64,000 nucleotides of DNA from CAVTTH01 sp963737545 (GTDB lineage Bacteria; Verrucomicrobiota; Verrucomicrobiia; Chthoniobacterales; UBA10450): the NCBI GenBank assembly GCA_963737545.1, contig CAVTTH010000003.1:496001-560000 (forward strand), read 5' to 3'. The number at the start of each line of letters is the position of its first letter. Position 1 is the first letter of the stretch. A program made the position numbers and the translations under genes. Positions 38,839 through 48,699 of this stretch are shown in pieces. The notes under the pieces were generated by a model that worked only from the letters and a program-made list of their open reading frames with translations, did no database searches and had not been told where the DNA came from.

Positions 38839-39971
38839 ATGAGCAAGCCAGATCACGTCTATACACTCGGGATTGAAGAAGAATTCGCGATCGTTGATCC
38901 GGAGACGCGCGAACTGCGGTCGCATATTCACGAAATTCTCGAAGGCGGCAAGATCACGCTCAAGGAGCAGATCAAGCCGGAGATGCACCAATCGGTGGTC
39001 GAGCTCGGCACCGAGATTTGTCAATCGATCGCCGACGCGCGCCATCACGTGACGGATCTGCGGAGCAAGCTGGGCACTTTGGCCGGAGTCAGCGGATTGA
39101 AGATTGCATCTGTCGGCACTCATCCGTTTTCACACTGGTACGATCAGCTCATCACCGAGGGCGAGCGTTATCAGACCATCGTTAAAGACATGGGGCTGCT
39201 GGCACGGGCCAATCTCATTTTCGGTTTGCACGTTCATGTCGGGATTCCGGACCGCGAGAGCGCGATTCACGTCATGAATCAGGCGCGCTATTTTCTGCCG
39301 CACATTTATGCGCTCTCGGTCAACTCGCCATTCTGGGTCGGGACGCAACACCGGACTGAAAGGTTACCGGCTGAAAGTGTTCGAGCGTTTCCCACGCACT
39401 GGGATTCCCGACGCGTTCGAGTCGCTCTCCGAGTATGAAGACTATTGCAAACTGCTGGTCAAAACTGGCTGCATCGACAATCCAAAGAAAATCTGGTGGG
39501 ACATCCGCCTCCATCCAGTTTTCGACACGCTGGAGCTGCGGGTGTGCGATGCGCAATCGCGCGTGGATGACACGCTCGCGATCGCTGCATTGATCCAGGC
39601 GGTGATCGCAAAGCTCTACAAACTCGTTCGGCAGAACACGACCTTCCGCGTTTATCGACGCCGATTGCTGGATGAGAATCGCTGGCGGGCCACGCGCTAC
39701 GGCATCGATGGCAAACTGATCGATTTCGGCCGCGAAGCCGAGGTGGAAACGCGAAGTCTCTCTAAATGAGCTGCTCGCATTCGTTTCGACTGAGGTCGGC
39801 GAACTCGGGAGCGAACGAGAGATGTCGCATATCGAGCGGATCATGCGCGAAGGCACGGGCGCGGATCGGCAACTCGCCGTCTGGGAACGCACTCAGGATA
39901 TGAAAGCGGTAGTCGATCAGATCGTCGCCGAAACGTACGAAGGTCTGAACGCGCCTGTCTCGCCCTCCTAA
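38839..39971 (+). CDS. Carboxylate-amine ligase, GCS2/YbdK family (1), two frame breaks
   Basis: ATP-dependent ligase related to glutamate-cysteine ligase 2. YTLGIEEEFAIVDPETREL is the family start with acidic metal ligands; VGTHPFSHW, LHVHVGIPDRESAIHV and WWDIRLHP are conserved. The frame changes at about 39343 (WVG continues as RNTGLKGYRLKVFERFPRTG) and at about 39762 (RSL continues as NELLAFVSTEV). Removing one base at each gives 376 residues, matching its paralogue at 41121. Family members join Glu or another carboxylate to an amine with unknown natural substrates. The rest of the gene is conserved, so it may work if the breaks are sequencing errors. Confidence 0.75.
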
Positions 39972-40000
39972 CGGAAGACGGCACTGACGCCGACGACTGC

Positions 40001-40951
40001 CTAACGGCGCAATGGAAACAACGACGTATGCGTCGAAAGACCGCGGACGTATTGAGCACGCTCAAACGCGCTCGGGTCCGGGCAATTCTTCTGGCTCATG
40101 ATTCCCCTGATTTCGCCTAACGAACCGTATTGGTGTTGCTCCAGCCACGCGACCACCTCCATCTCAATTCGTTGGATATGCTCGATCCCATGCCGCATGA
40201 GAGCGCTGCAGAGCATAGTGACGTCGGCCCCGGCCATGACCATCTTGATCACGTCGTGTGCCTGATAAATGCCACTCGTGGCGGCGAGATTCGCACGGAT
40301 TTTTCCGAAAAGGATTCCGATCCAGTGCAATGGCAATCGCATGTCCGCCGGCACACTTAGAGTAAGGTTCGGCACCACCTCATTTTTTTCCAGATCAATG
40401 TCGGGTTGGTAAAAACGATTGAAGAGGACGAGCGCGTTGGCGCCGAGTTCGTCAAGTGACGCGGCCATGTTCGTGAAGTTGCTGAAGTACGGACTGAGCT
40501 TCACCGCGAGCGGGATCGCAGTCTTGGCTCGTATCGTTCTAACCACGTCGAAGTATCCTTCTTCGATGACGGAGCCCGGGACTTCACGCCGCGTCGGTAT
40601 TTTGTAAATATTGAGCTCCAGCGCGTCTGCGCCAGCCTCCGCGATTTGCCGCGCGTAACTGATCCACCCTCCAAGTGTGGTGCAGTTCAGGCTGCCGATA
40701 ATTGGGATTTTAGCGCTGCGCTTGGCCGCTGCGATATGCTTCAGGTAAGCGTCCGGCGTGACCCGAAATTCCGCCGTGGATTTAAAAGGACCAGTTTCCG
40801 TTTGCTCCTCAAAAAGCGAATGCAGAACAACGGCGGCCGCGCCGGCTTGTTCCATCCGCCTGATCTTGTCGATCTCCTCCGAGAGCGGTGAAGCCGACGG
40901 CACCAACGGCGTGCGCAACTTCATCCCGAGGTAAGTGGTGGTAAGATCCAC
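40001..40951 (-). CDS. Dihydroorotate dehydrogenase-like flavoprotein
   Basis: 316 residues of a DHOD-like TIM barrel. LTTTYLGMKLRTPLVPSASPLS is the start, IPIIGSLNC and ALELNIYKIP are barrel strands with FMN-contacting residues, IPLAVKLSPYF contains the conserved Lys for FMN, and NALVLFNRFY ends a strand. The catalytic base segment and C-terminal GAGxxM-type loop read AGADVTMLCSALMRHG. In other bacteria such DHOD-like proteins are paired with 2-oxoacid or nitrate/amino-acid metabolism genes; pyrimidine synthesis is unlikely. It lies on the opposite strand between the two ligase genes. Confidence 0.75.
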   Translation of the reverse strand: MDLTTTYLGMKLRTPLVPSASPLSEEIDKIRRMEQAGAAAVVLHSLFEEQTETGPFKSTAEFRVTPDAYLKHIAAAKRSAKIPIIGSLNCTTLGGWISYARQIAEAGADALELNIYKIPTRREVPGSVIEEGYFDVVRTIRAKTAIPLAVKLSPYFSNFTNMAASLDELGANALVLFNRFYQPDIDLEKNEVVPNLTLSVPADMRLPLHWIGILFGKIRANLAATSGIYQAHDVIKMVMAGADVTMLCSALMRHGIEHIQRIEMEVVAWLEQHQYGSLGEIRGIMSQKNCPDPSAFERAQYVRGLSTHTSLFPLRR

Positions 40952-41120
40952 GGTGTAAATTGATTGCTAGCTATCTCAAAGCACAAATCCAGTCGCGCGT
41001 CGATTGCAGATCGGTTGGCGGGCTCAGTTTGTCTGCGGCGAGACCGGTTCGGGTACGCGATCGGGAACGATAATCTGTGGATTTCATTTCCGTCTCCATT
41101 AGGCTTAAACTGTAAAGGCC

Positions 41121-42264
41121 ATGAGCGTAAGAGACCACGTTTTCACGATCGGGATCGAGGAGGAATTCCAGATCATCGATCCGGAGACGCGAGAGCTGCA
41201 GCTCGCATATTCAGGAGATTCTCGCCGGCGGCAAAATGATTTTGCAGGGGCATGTCAAGCAGGAGATGCATCAATCGGTCGTCGAGCTAAACACTGAGGT
41301 TTGCCAGGATGCCGCTTCCGCCCGGCAGCAGGTTCTTCACCTTCGTCGCGAGCTGGCCCTGCTGGCTCGACAGGATGGACTGACGATTGCGTCGGCCGGG
41401 ACACATCCGTTTTCACACTGGATGAATCAGCTCATTACGGTGGACGACCGCTACGCCACGATCATCAAGGACATGCAACAGATTGCGCGAGTAAATCTCA
41501 TCTTCGGACTGCATGTCCATATCGGCATCCCCGATCGTGAAATGGCGATCCAGGTAATGAATCAGGCACGTTATTTTCTGCCCCACATTTACGCGCTTTC
41601 AGTGAACTCGCCTTTTTGGCTGGGCGAGAATACCGGCCTGAAGTCGTATCGATTGCAAATCTTCGAGCGGTTTCCGCGCACCGGCATTCCCGACGCGTTC
41701 GAAAGCCTATCCGAATACGAGGATTACTTGAAGCTGCTCATCGCCACCGGTTGCATCGATAACGCAAAAAAGATTTGGTGGGACATCCGCCTGCATCCAT
41801 TTTTCGATACTCTGGAATTCCGAATCTGCGATGCGCAATCGCGGGTCGACGACACAATCGCGCTGGCGGCATTGATGCAAGCGGTCATCGTTAAATTGCA
41901 CAAACTGCTCCGGCAAAACATTACTTTTCGAATCTATCCCCGACGGCTTCTCGATGAGAATCGCTGGCGCGCCGCTCGCTACGGTCTCGATGGAAAAATG
42001 ATTGATTTCGGCCGGTGCTGCGAACTCGATGAGCGAAGTCTGATCAACGAAATCCTCGAGTTTGTGGCGCCGGAAGCGGAAGAACTGGGCACTCAAGGCG
42101 AGATCGCGCACATCGAACGAATCTTGCGCGAAGGCACTGGCGCGGATCGACAACTCGCCGTTTGGGAGCGCACGCAGGAGATGAAAGCCGTGGTTGATCA
42201 GATCGTGGCGGAGACGTGCGAGGAGTTGAACGCTGCCGAGCCGCGGCCCGCAAGCGCCCGTTAG
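41121..42264 (+). CDS. Carboxylate-amine ligase, GCS2/YbdK family (2), frame break near 41200
   Basis: Paralogue of the gene at 38839 and similarly conserved (FTIGIEEEFQIIDPETREL, HPFSHWMNQLITVDDRYA, LHVHIGIPDREMAIQVMNQA, WWDIRLHPFFDTLEFRICD). Starts at ATG 41121; the frame shifts near 41200 (ETREL continues as SHIQEILAGGKMI). One base removed gives 380 residues. The two paralogues share long identical segments, including RIDDTIALAALMQAV-like stretches, so they come from duplication and may act on different substrates. The stop is 66 bases before the M29 peptidase gene on the same strand. Confidence 0.78.
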
Positions 42265-42332
42265 GCGCGCTCGGTCTGATAAGAGTGGTTTGCCGACACC
42301 GAATTTCCGCGTAATTCTCCCATTCCTTTTCC

Positions 42333-43352
42333 ATGCCCGATCGAGTCTACCTTCATTCAATTGATCCCGAGTTGATGCCCGGCGCGCGCAACGCCATCGA
42401 CGTTTGTCTGCGCCTGACCCCGCGCGAGCGCATCACCATTATCACCGACACAGCGACGCGCGAGATTGCCGCCGCGTTGCAAACAGAGGTGGAACGGGTC
42501 GGATCGGAATACAGCTTGTTCGTCCTCGAGCACCATGCCCGTCGACCATTGGAATTCATGCCCGAGCCGATTCTGGAAGATCTCGCCACATCGCAGGTCT
42601 CGATCTTCGCCGCCCAAACCCAAACCGGCGAACTTGGTTCGCGCAGTGAAATGACAGCGGTGGTAAACCATCACCACGTTCGCCACGCTCACATGGTTAA
42701 CATCAACCGCGAGATCATGCTTGAAGGCATGCGCGCCGATTTTGTGAAAGTGGACGAGTTAAGCCAGCGATTGGTCGAGCGTGCGCGCAAAGCGGAACGC
42801 ATCATGTGCAGAACGCCCCACGGGACCGAATTCGAAGCCGAGCTTTCGCCGAAACTAAAATGGCTCAAGACCAGCGGCATCATCACGAGGGACAAATGGG
42901 GCAATCTTCCCGGCGGCGAAATTTTTACGTCGCCGATGAATACCAACGGTGTGTTCGTGGTGGATGGCGTGGTTGGTGACTATCTGTGCGAACGCTATGG
43001 TGATCTTCAATCGAATCCGTTAACGATCGAGGTTGAGAACAATCGGATCCGATCTCTGAAATCGGAGAACAAAGACCTGCGCGATGATTTTCGCCTCTAC
43101 ACTGGCACGGACGAAAACAGCAATCGGGTCGGCGAGTTCGCCATCGGCACCAACATCGCGTGCACCAACGTCATCGGGCACATTCTTCAGGACGAAAAGA
43201 TTCCCGGCGTCCACATCGCGTTTGGTCATCCCTACGCCGAACACACCGGCGCAAATTGGGTTTCGAAAACGCATATCGACTGCGTCGGGCGCGACTTCGA
43301 TATCTGGTTCGACGGCGAACAGGTGATGAAGGGCGGAAAGTTCCTCGTCTGA
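42333..43352 (+). CDS. M29-family aminopeptidase
   Basis: 339 residues resembling the M29 (aminopeptidase T/S, leucyl aminopeptidase) family, which uses two cobalt or zinc ions. Metal-ligand regions are NLPGGEIFTSP (Glu), GEFAIGTN (Glu) and AFGHPYAEHTGANWVSKTHID (His, His, Asp). It removes N-terminal amino acids. It is 4 bases from the next gene on the same strand, and follows the two ligases, so it may process or recycle a small peptide product. Confidence 0.8.
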   Translation: MPDRVYLHSIDPELMPGARNAIDVCLRLTPRERITIITDTATREIAAALQTEVERVGSEYSLFVLEHHARRPLEFMPEPILEDLATSQVSIFAAQTQTGELGSRSEMTAVVNHHHVRHAHMVNINREIMLEGMRADFVKVDELSQRLVERARKAERIMCRTPHGTEFEAELSPKLKWLKTSGIITRDKWGNLPGGEIFTSPMNTNGVFVVDGVVGDYLCERYGDLQSNPLTIEVENNRIRSLKSENKDLRDDFRLYTGTDENSNRVGEFAIGTNIACTNVIGHILQDEKIPGVHIAFGHPYAEHTGANWVSKTHIDCVGRDFDIWFDGEQVMKGGKFLV

Positions 43353-43355
43353 AAA

Positions 43356-44543
43356 ATGGACCCGGAACTTCGTTCGCGTTTCAACGCCGCTTTCACGCCC
43401 GACAAATACGAAGCGCTTGTGCGCTGCGTAAATGACACGGAAAAATGGCCGGCCGATTTTCGCATTTCCGAAACGCCGATCTTTTTGACCGCGGCGTTCA
43501 CCGACGAGCTAACCAATGCGGCAACGACCATCGTGGATCGAGTACGCACGCCGGAACTTGCGCGCCATGCGGAAAACGCAATCCCGGACGGGTTGGAAGT
43601 GCCTAACGAAACGGCGCACCCGAATTTTCTCACGATCGATTTTGGTGTTTGCCGCGAAAACAACCGGCTGACACCACGCCTGATCGAACTTCAGGCTTTC
43701 CCGAGCCTCTACGGATTCCAGCTGTTTTTTCTTGGTTGTTTGCGCAAAACGTTTCCGGCGATACCACGCAATTGGACGTCGTCCTTCGGCGGCTTGAAGG
43801 ACGAAGCTTACATCGAGCTCTTGCGCAGCGTGATCGTGGGAGACTCAAATCCGAAGAGCGTCATTCTGCTTGAGATCGAGCCCGGGAAGCAGAAGACGCG
43901 AATCGATTTTGCCTGCACCGAAACGCTCCTCGGCGTGCGGTCCGTTTGCCTGACGAAGATTCGTAAACGCGGCGCCCAGCTCTTTTATGATCGCGACGGA
44001 CGCGAAGTACGGATTGAGCGCATCTACAATCGCGTCATTTTCGATGAATTGATTCGGCGTCCCGATCTCAGCCCGCCGTTTCGATTTCAGGACGAGCTGG
44101 ACGTGAAATGGGTTGGGCATCCGAACTGGTATTTTCGGATCAGCAAGCATTCGCTGCCCTTCTTGAGGACGGAACACACCGCTCCCGCGTTCTTCGCCGA
44201 CGAATTTCCCGATAGCGAATCGCTCGACGATTACGTGATGAAGCCGCTCTATTCCTTTGCCGGACTTGGTGTGGACATGGAACCGACCCGCGAAAAACTC
44301 GCGGCGCTGGAAAAGCCGAATGAATGGATTTTGCAAAAGAAAGTCGCGTACGCGGAATTTGTTCCCACCGTCGACAACAAGAAATCCAAAGCGGAAATCC
44401 GAATGATGTTCATCTGGCCGGACGGACGGGAACCCGTGCTGGTGAACAATCTCGTGCGAATGAGTCAGGGCAAAATGATGGGCGTCGACTTCAACAAAGA
44501 GAAGACGTGGGTCGGCGCGACCATCGCGCTGCACGAGGATTGA
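43356..44543 (+). CDS. ATP-grasp-like protein (glutathionylspermidine-synthase-like)
   Basis: 395 residues, unfamiliar N-terminus (RSRFNAAFTPDKYEALV) and a C-terminal ATP-grasp-like half: YVMKPLYSFAGLGVDM resembles the ATP-binding Lys-Pro loop, EWILQKKVAYAEFVP the adenine-contacting strand, and KAEIRMMFIWPDG ... VNNLVRMSQGKMMGVDFN the metal/phosphate end. The layout is like C-terminal parts of glutathionylspermidine-synthase-type amide ligases. Weak similarity; no exact family is assigned. Starts 4 bases after the peptidase, so cotranscribed. Confidence 0.5.
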   Translation: MDPELRSRFNAAFTPDKYEALVRCVNDTEKWPADFRISETPIFLTAAFTDELTNAATTIVDRVRTPELARHAENAIPDGLEVPNETAHPNFLTIDFGVCRENNRLTPRLIELQAFPSLYGFQLFFLGCLRKTFPAIPRNWTSSFGGLKDEAYIELLRSVIVGDSNPKSVILLEIEPGKQKTRIDFACTETLLGVRSVCLTKIRKRGAQLFYDRDGREVRIERIYNRVIFDELIRRPDLSPPFRFQDELDVKWVGHPNWYFRISKHSLPFLRTEHTAPAFFADEFPDSESLDDYVMKPLYSFAGLGVDMEPTREKLAALEKPNEWILQKKVAYAEFVPTVDNKKSKAEIRMMFIWPDGREPVLVNNLVRMSQGKMMGVDFNKEKTWVGATIALHED

Positions 44544-44584
44544 CCTGTTGCCGATGGCTTCCCACGGGCCGCCAGCGGCGACAC

Positions 44585-44857
44585 CTACAATTTCTGTTTC
44601 ATCAGCTGCACCATTTCGGCCGATGTTCGCACCGGCACGATCTCAAAATCCATCAGATCCTTCCAATGGTCGGTCCAGAGTGGGAAGAGTTTGACGTCTT
44701 TCGTCTGCATCAATTGCCAGCAAGTTCTTCGATCTTCCGCAATCCAACTCGAGACGTATTCCAGGCCGTGGGGCATCATGCGGCCCTGTTCACGGAAGCG
44801 ACGATAGATTTCCGGAGCGGCTCCTTCTTTGAAATGCTCAACGACCATGTAAAGCAT
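44585..44857 (-). CDS. DUF3303 small protein
   Basis: 90 residues, start MLYMVVEHFKEGAAPEIYRRF, then GRMMPHGLEYVSSWI and LWTDHWKDLMDFEIVPVRTSAE; matches the DUF3303 pattern of small proteins with dimeric alpha/beta-barrel fold. Function unknown. Converges with the ATP-grasp-like gene. Confidence 0.75.
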   Translation of the reverse strand: MLYMVVEHFKEGAAPEIYRRFREQGRMMPHGLEYVSSWIAEDRRTCWQLMQTKDVKLFPLWTDHWKDLMDFEIVPVRTSAEMVQLMKQKL

Positions 44858-44974
44858 CTTGATTGGGTACCTTGGTTAGGAATAATAGATTTCAAATTTC
44901 CCGCCGAGCAAAATCACGCCAGCAATTGCCAAGAGATGGTGAGCCTCGGTCTCGGGGGCGCGGTTCAATGAAGC

Positions 44975-45370
44975 GTGATAATAGCCATGCAACCCGCGAG
45001 TCAATCGAGCTTCCAGACGTCGAACGGAGCAGAGCCCGTTGAAATCTGGCGGGCACGCAATTTCATCCACCAGCATTTCGACGAAGAGCTTTCCCTAACG
45101 AGGGTTGCGAACTTCGTGAACATCAGCGCAAATTATCTGAGCGAGAAATTCAAATGCGTGACCGGAATAAACTTTGTCGATTACGTGGCCCGCACCCGGA
45201 TCGAGAAAGCGTGCGACCTGTTGCGGAATTCAAATTCGCGGGTCAGCGAAATCGCGTTTGAAGTGGGCTTCCAATCGCTGTCGCAGTTCAATCGCGTTTT
45301 CAAAAAATTGATCGGGAAATCGCCCACTGCGTATCGCCTGGCGCACTCAAAGACAAGGTGCGGCCGTTGA
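44975..45370 (+). CDS. AraC-family transcriptional regulator (DNA-binding domain)
   Basis: A short (131-residue) AraC/XylS regulator consisting of little more than the two helix-turn-helix motifs: LSLTRVANFVNISANYLSEKFK and VSEIAFEVGFQSLSQFNRVFKKLIGKSPTAYR. No sensory domain precedes it (start GTG 44975, or ATG 44987). It is divergent from the DUF3303 gene and 43 bases before the cytochrome block, so it might control either; no operator sites were identified. Confidence 0.85.
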   Translation: MIIAMQPASQSSFQTSNGAEPVEIWRARNFIHQHFDEELSLTRVANFVNISANYLSEKFKCVTGINFVDYVARTRIEKACDLLRNSNSRVSEIAFEVGFQSLSQFNRVFKKLIGKSPTAYRLAHSKTRCGR

Positions 45371-45413
45371 ATTCGTCGATCGGGAAAACTCAAGACGCAC
45401 ATTACCCGTAAAA

Positions 45414-46352
45414 ATGTGTTGCCATCTTGATCGTCTTCTAGTAACCCTCCGTTTCGTGTGGCATCTGTGGCTAACTCGATTGATCCACGGTAAGCGCGAA
45501 AAATTCTGGTGGGCGGTCGGGGGTGGAGCTGCGCTGACCGTAATTCTGCTGTCTTGCAGTGACTTCGAACCGAGTCACGCCATTCTCGCACCGCCGAGCA
45601 TTCCCGGCGCTGAGTTTGTCGGATCGGAAGAATGCGCAACCTGTCACGAGGCGATCACGCGTGATTTTCGAACAGCCACCCACGCGCGACTGCAGACAAA
45701 AAAGGTAATCGTGAGTAAGAGCAGCGGAAAAGGCGCTGAGGCAAAGGGCGGCGGAACTCCAAAGGAGATTACGGACATGGGCTGCGAGTCGTGCCACGGG
45801 CCGGGGAGTTTGCACGTTAAAGCTGGCGGCGGCGCCGGCACGATCATTAACCCGAGAAAATCTCCGACCACCTGTTTTCAATGCCACCTCGAGGTGCGGG
45901 CGGCATTCGAGCTGCCTTTTCACCATCCGGTCTTGGAAGGAAAAATCGGCTGCTCTGATTGTCACAATCCGCACAAGGGGAACGTGTTCAAGGGCGGCGG
46001 GACCAGCGGCATGCAATCGCTCAAGGGCGGCGGCACCGCTTTGCTTGGCCAAAACGAAACCTGCTTCCAATGCCACACAGCTCAGCGCGGCCCGTTCGTG
46101 TTTGAGCACGAAGCGCTGCGCGAAGGATGCGTCGTCTGCCATTCGCCCCATGGCTCGGTCAATCAGCGAATGTTAACGGTCCGCAACCAGGCGCTTTGCC
46201 TGAAATGCCATTTCCAGCAGCAAACCGCTCCTGGCGCAATTTTCATCGGAAATGTCAACCACTCCAGCTTCCTGCAGCAGGGCACTTGCTGGTCGGCCGG
46301 CTGTCATGAGGCGGTCCACGGTTCGCAGGTCAACTCGCACCTGAGGTTTTGA
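45414..46352 (+). CDS. DmsE/MtrA-like octaheme cytochrome c
   Basis: 312 residues with seven CxxCH heme sites (CATCH, CESCH, CFQCH, CSDCH, CFQCH, CVVCH, CLKCH) plus one CWSAGCH near the end, eight in all. Sequence between them (RDFRTATHARL, GCESCHGPGSLHVKAGGG) matches the DmsE family, relatives of MtrA that sit inside an outer-membrane barrel. A hydrophobic N-terminus (WWAVGGGAALTVILLSC) ends in a Cys and could be a lipoprotein or a Sec signal. Fewer hemes than the usual ten. Three copies of an AAGGGCGGCGG word give KGGGT inserts. The start is uncertain (ATG 45414 or a downstream GTG). The following gene, 3 bases on, is its likely barrel partner. Confidence 0.82.
   Translation: MCCHLDRLLVTLRFVWHLWLTRLIHGKREKFWWAVGGGAALTVILLSCSDFEPSHAILAPPSIPGAEFVGSEECATCHEAITRDFRTATHARLQTKKVIVSKSSGKGAEAKGGGTPKEITDMGCESCHGPGSLHVKAGGGAGTIINPRKSPTTCFQCHLEVRAAFELPFHHPVLEGKIGCSDCHNPHKGNVFKGGGTSGMQSLKGGGTALLGQNETCFQCHTAQRGPFVFEHEALREGCVVCHSPHGSVNQRMLTVRNQALCLKCHFQQQTAPGAIFIGNVNHSSFLQQGTCWSAGCHEAVHGSQVNSHLRF
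45744..46037. repeat. Three KGGGT-encoding 15-mers
   Basis: AAGGGCGGCGGxACx occurs in frame at 45744, 45990 and 46023 inside the octaheme gene. They lengthen loops between heme sites. Confidence 0.5.
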
Positions 46353-46355
46353 ACC

Positions 46356-48503
46356 ATGTCCTTGTTCGATTCGACACTTCCTCGACTGATCAAAACGCGC
46401 ACGTTTGCATTCCTAATCTGCCTTTTTCTCTCGACGAATATCCCACTTCACGCCGGTGAACCTGTTCCGAAAACAAACGCCGACGGAAAAGCGGTTCCGG
46501 GTGAGACGCCGGCCGAAGAACCGACCTACAACAATTGGATCGAGCTTTCCGTCGGCGGGCTGATTACGAATGGCGATACCGCTCTTTTTGAGCAGCAGCA
46601 TCACGTGTCGGGCGACGTCTTTGGCGGAATCCACGACCTGCATTACGAGCAAACGGTGGACAAGAACGGACAGTTCTCGATCGACGGGCATGCCATTATC
46701 GATACCGGCGATTATAACCTGACGCTGAGCTTCTCCAAGCCAGACCTGGGGTATATCAAGGCGGGGTATGACCAGTTCCGGAGCTACTATGATGGCAACG
46801 GCGGATTCTTCCCGGTTAATGGGGCGTTTTTCCCGCCGCCCATCCCCGAGATGTACATTACTCGAGGCGAAGCGTGGTTCGAGCTGGGCCTGCAATTGCC
46901 GAACTGGCCAGAGATTATTATCCGCTATTCGCACGAGTTTCGGCAGGGCCAGAAGGATTCGACCGAATGGGGCGACACCACTGTGACGGGCCTGCCGCCC
47001 GGAGCATCCACGACCCGGAAAATTGTGCCGAGTTACCGCGACATTGATGAAGCCCGTGACATTGTCTCACTGGAGATGAGCAAGACATTCGGCAACACCG
47101 ATGTCGGTTTGGGAATGCGCTACGAACACGAGAATAACAATGACGGTTACAACTTCGAGCGCGGCGCCGGCGCACCTAACCAACGGTTTGTCACGAACAA
47201 AGAAAGCGACAATTTCGATCTGTTTAGCGGGCATGCGACAACGGAGACGCGATTCAGCGATTCACTCTGGCTAACGACCGCCTACTCTTACACGACGCTG
47301 TCAAACGACCTGAGCGGATCGCGTATCTATGGACCTTTCTATTACGCCTCCTACAGCGATCCGATCGACACACTGGGCATTCGCGACGAGGGCTACCTAA
47401 ACCTTGCCGGCACCTCGAACTCCCAACAATGGGTGGTCAATCTCAATCTCATGTGGTTGCCAGTGAAGAATCTTACGGTTCTCACCGCCTTCCGTTACAC
47501 CTACGAAGATACCCAAAGCAACTCAGTCTTTGTCGAGACCACGACCCGAACGGCACCTCTTGTTCCGGTGGCGGCGAGCAGCTTTCAAAACTTTAACACT
47601 TTTGCGGAGACATTCGAGTTGCGTTACACGGGCGTGACCAATTGGCTCTTTTACGCGAGGGGCGATTGGGAGGAGCAAAATGGCGATATCCACGAAAGCG
47701 AAGGCGATATCGGGGGTCCAGCGACTTCCGACATCAAGAATCTGGATTTGCTCTGGCAGAAATACACTGTCGGCTTCACCTGGTATCCCATGGCCCGGCT
47801 CAGCCTGGCCGGGCAGTATTTTTACAAAAGCCTTCGATACGATAATAGCTCCAACGCTGATGGCCAGAACCTCGAGTACCAGACATGGAGCACGAACGAC
47901 TTCAATATTCGTCTCACCTGGCGACCCAAACTCCCGCCTTCCCTCGGCACGCTCGCTTTGGTTACGCGCTACGACTACACGACCTCTTTAGTGATCGGCC
48001 AGTTTAACATTCCAAACGGTATTTTGCTTAATCCCGAGCACACCGCTTGGATTAGCAATCAGGTGATCACGGAAAGCGTGACTTGGAACCCGCTCGCCCG
48101 GCTCTACCTCCAGGGAGATTTTTCCTACGTTCTGAACCAGACGAAAACTCCGGCCGCGAATATTGTGATTCTCCCCGGAGCAGGCCCGACGGTGCTGAAT
48201 TTTCAGAGCGATTACTGGACGATCGGAGCGAATATCGGCTTCCTGATGAACGAAAAAACTGAGTTTCGTGTCGGCTACAACTACTATCGGGCGGCCGATT
48301 ACACGAACAATTCACTGGCCGGCCTGCCTTACGGGGCGGATCAGACCGAAAATAGCGTGACAGCGAGCATGAGCCGTCAGCTCACAAAGAGCGTTCGCCT
48401 GAATCTCCAGTATGGTTACTATAACTACACCGACGGCCTCTATGGCGGTCACAACAACTACCAGGCGCACTCCATATTTTCCAGCCTTGTTTTCGGCTTC
48501 TAG
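46356..48503 (+). CDS. MtrB/PioB-like outer-membrane beta-barrel
   Basis: 715 residues, signal peptide (FAFLICLFLSTNIPLHAG), then alternating hydrophobic/polar strands rich in aromatic residues and a C-terminal Phe (SSLVFGF), all typical of outer-membrane barrels. Length and position after a DmsE/MtrA-like cytochrome match the MtrB/PioB family, which wraps around the multiheme protein to form an electron-conducting pore. No N-terminal CxxC, which some MtrB proteins carry, is seen. It starts 3 bases after the cytochrome stop. Confidence 0.78.
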   Translation: MSLFDSTLPRLIKTRTFAFLICLFLSTNIPLHAGEPVPKTNADGKAVPGETPAEEPTYNNWIELSVGGLITNGDTALFEQQHHVSGDVFGGIHDLHYEQTVDKNGQFSIDGHAIIDTGDYNLTLSFSKPDLGYIKAGYDQFRSYYDGNGGFFPVNGAFFPPPIPEMYITRGEAWFELGLQLPNWPEIIIRYSHEFRQGQKDSTEWGDTTVTGLPPGASTTRKIVPSYRDIDEARDIVSLEMSKTFGNTDVGLGMRYEHENNNDGYNFERGAGAPNQRFVTNKESDNFDLFSGHATTETRFSDSLWLTTAYSYTTLSNDLSGSRIYGPFYYASYSDPIDTLGIRDEGYLNLAGTSNSQQWVVNLNLMWLPVKNLTVLTAFRYTYEDTQSNSVFVETTTRTAPLVPVAASSFQNFNTFAETFELRYTGVTNWLFYARGDWEEQNGDIHESEGDIGGPATSDIKNLDLLWQKYTVGFTWYPMARLSLAGQYFYKSLRYDNSSNADGQNLEYQTWSTNDFNIRLTWRPKLPPSLGTLALVTRYDYTTSLVIGQFNIPNGILLNPEHTAWISNQVITESVTWNPLARLYLQGDFSYVLNQTKTPAANIVILPGAGPTVLNFQSDYWTIGANIGFLMNEKTEFRVGYNYYRAADYTNNSLAGLPYGADQTENSVTASMSRQLTKSVRLNLQYGYYNYTDGLYGGHNNYQAHSIFSSLVFGF

Positions 48504-48699
48504 TTGCTGGAGAGCCTAATGCGAGAGATCGCGCGAAAGGCTGCATCGATCTCGCCGACTGCGTTTGCCGATCTGAATTTACCGACTCGTTGAAGCACCA
48601 ACGATCATGGGCTTTGGGCAGGAATCGTTGCGGTCAGCGAATTTTGCTTTTCCCCGGGATTCATTAACCTTGTTTCGGCTGGCCGAGTCTGAAAATGTG

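Noticed and set aside
45414..46352. Decaheme DmsE
   Set aside because: Only eight heme motifs can be counted (seven CxxCH and one CX4CH), so it is called octaheme.
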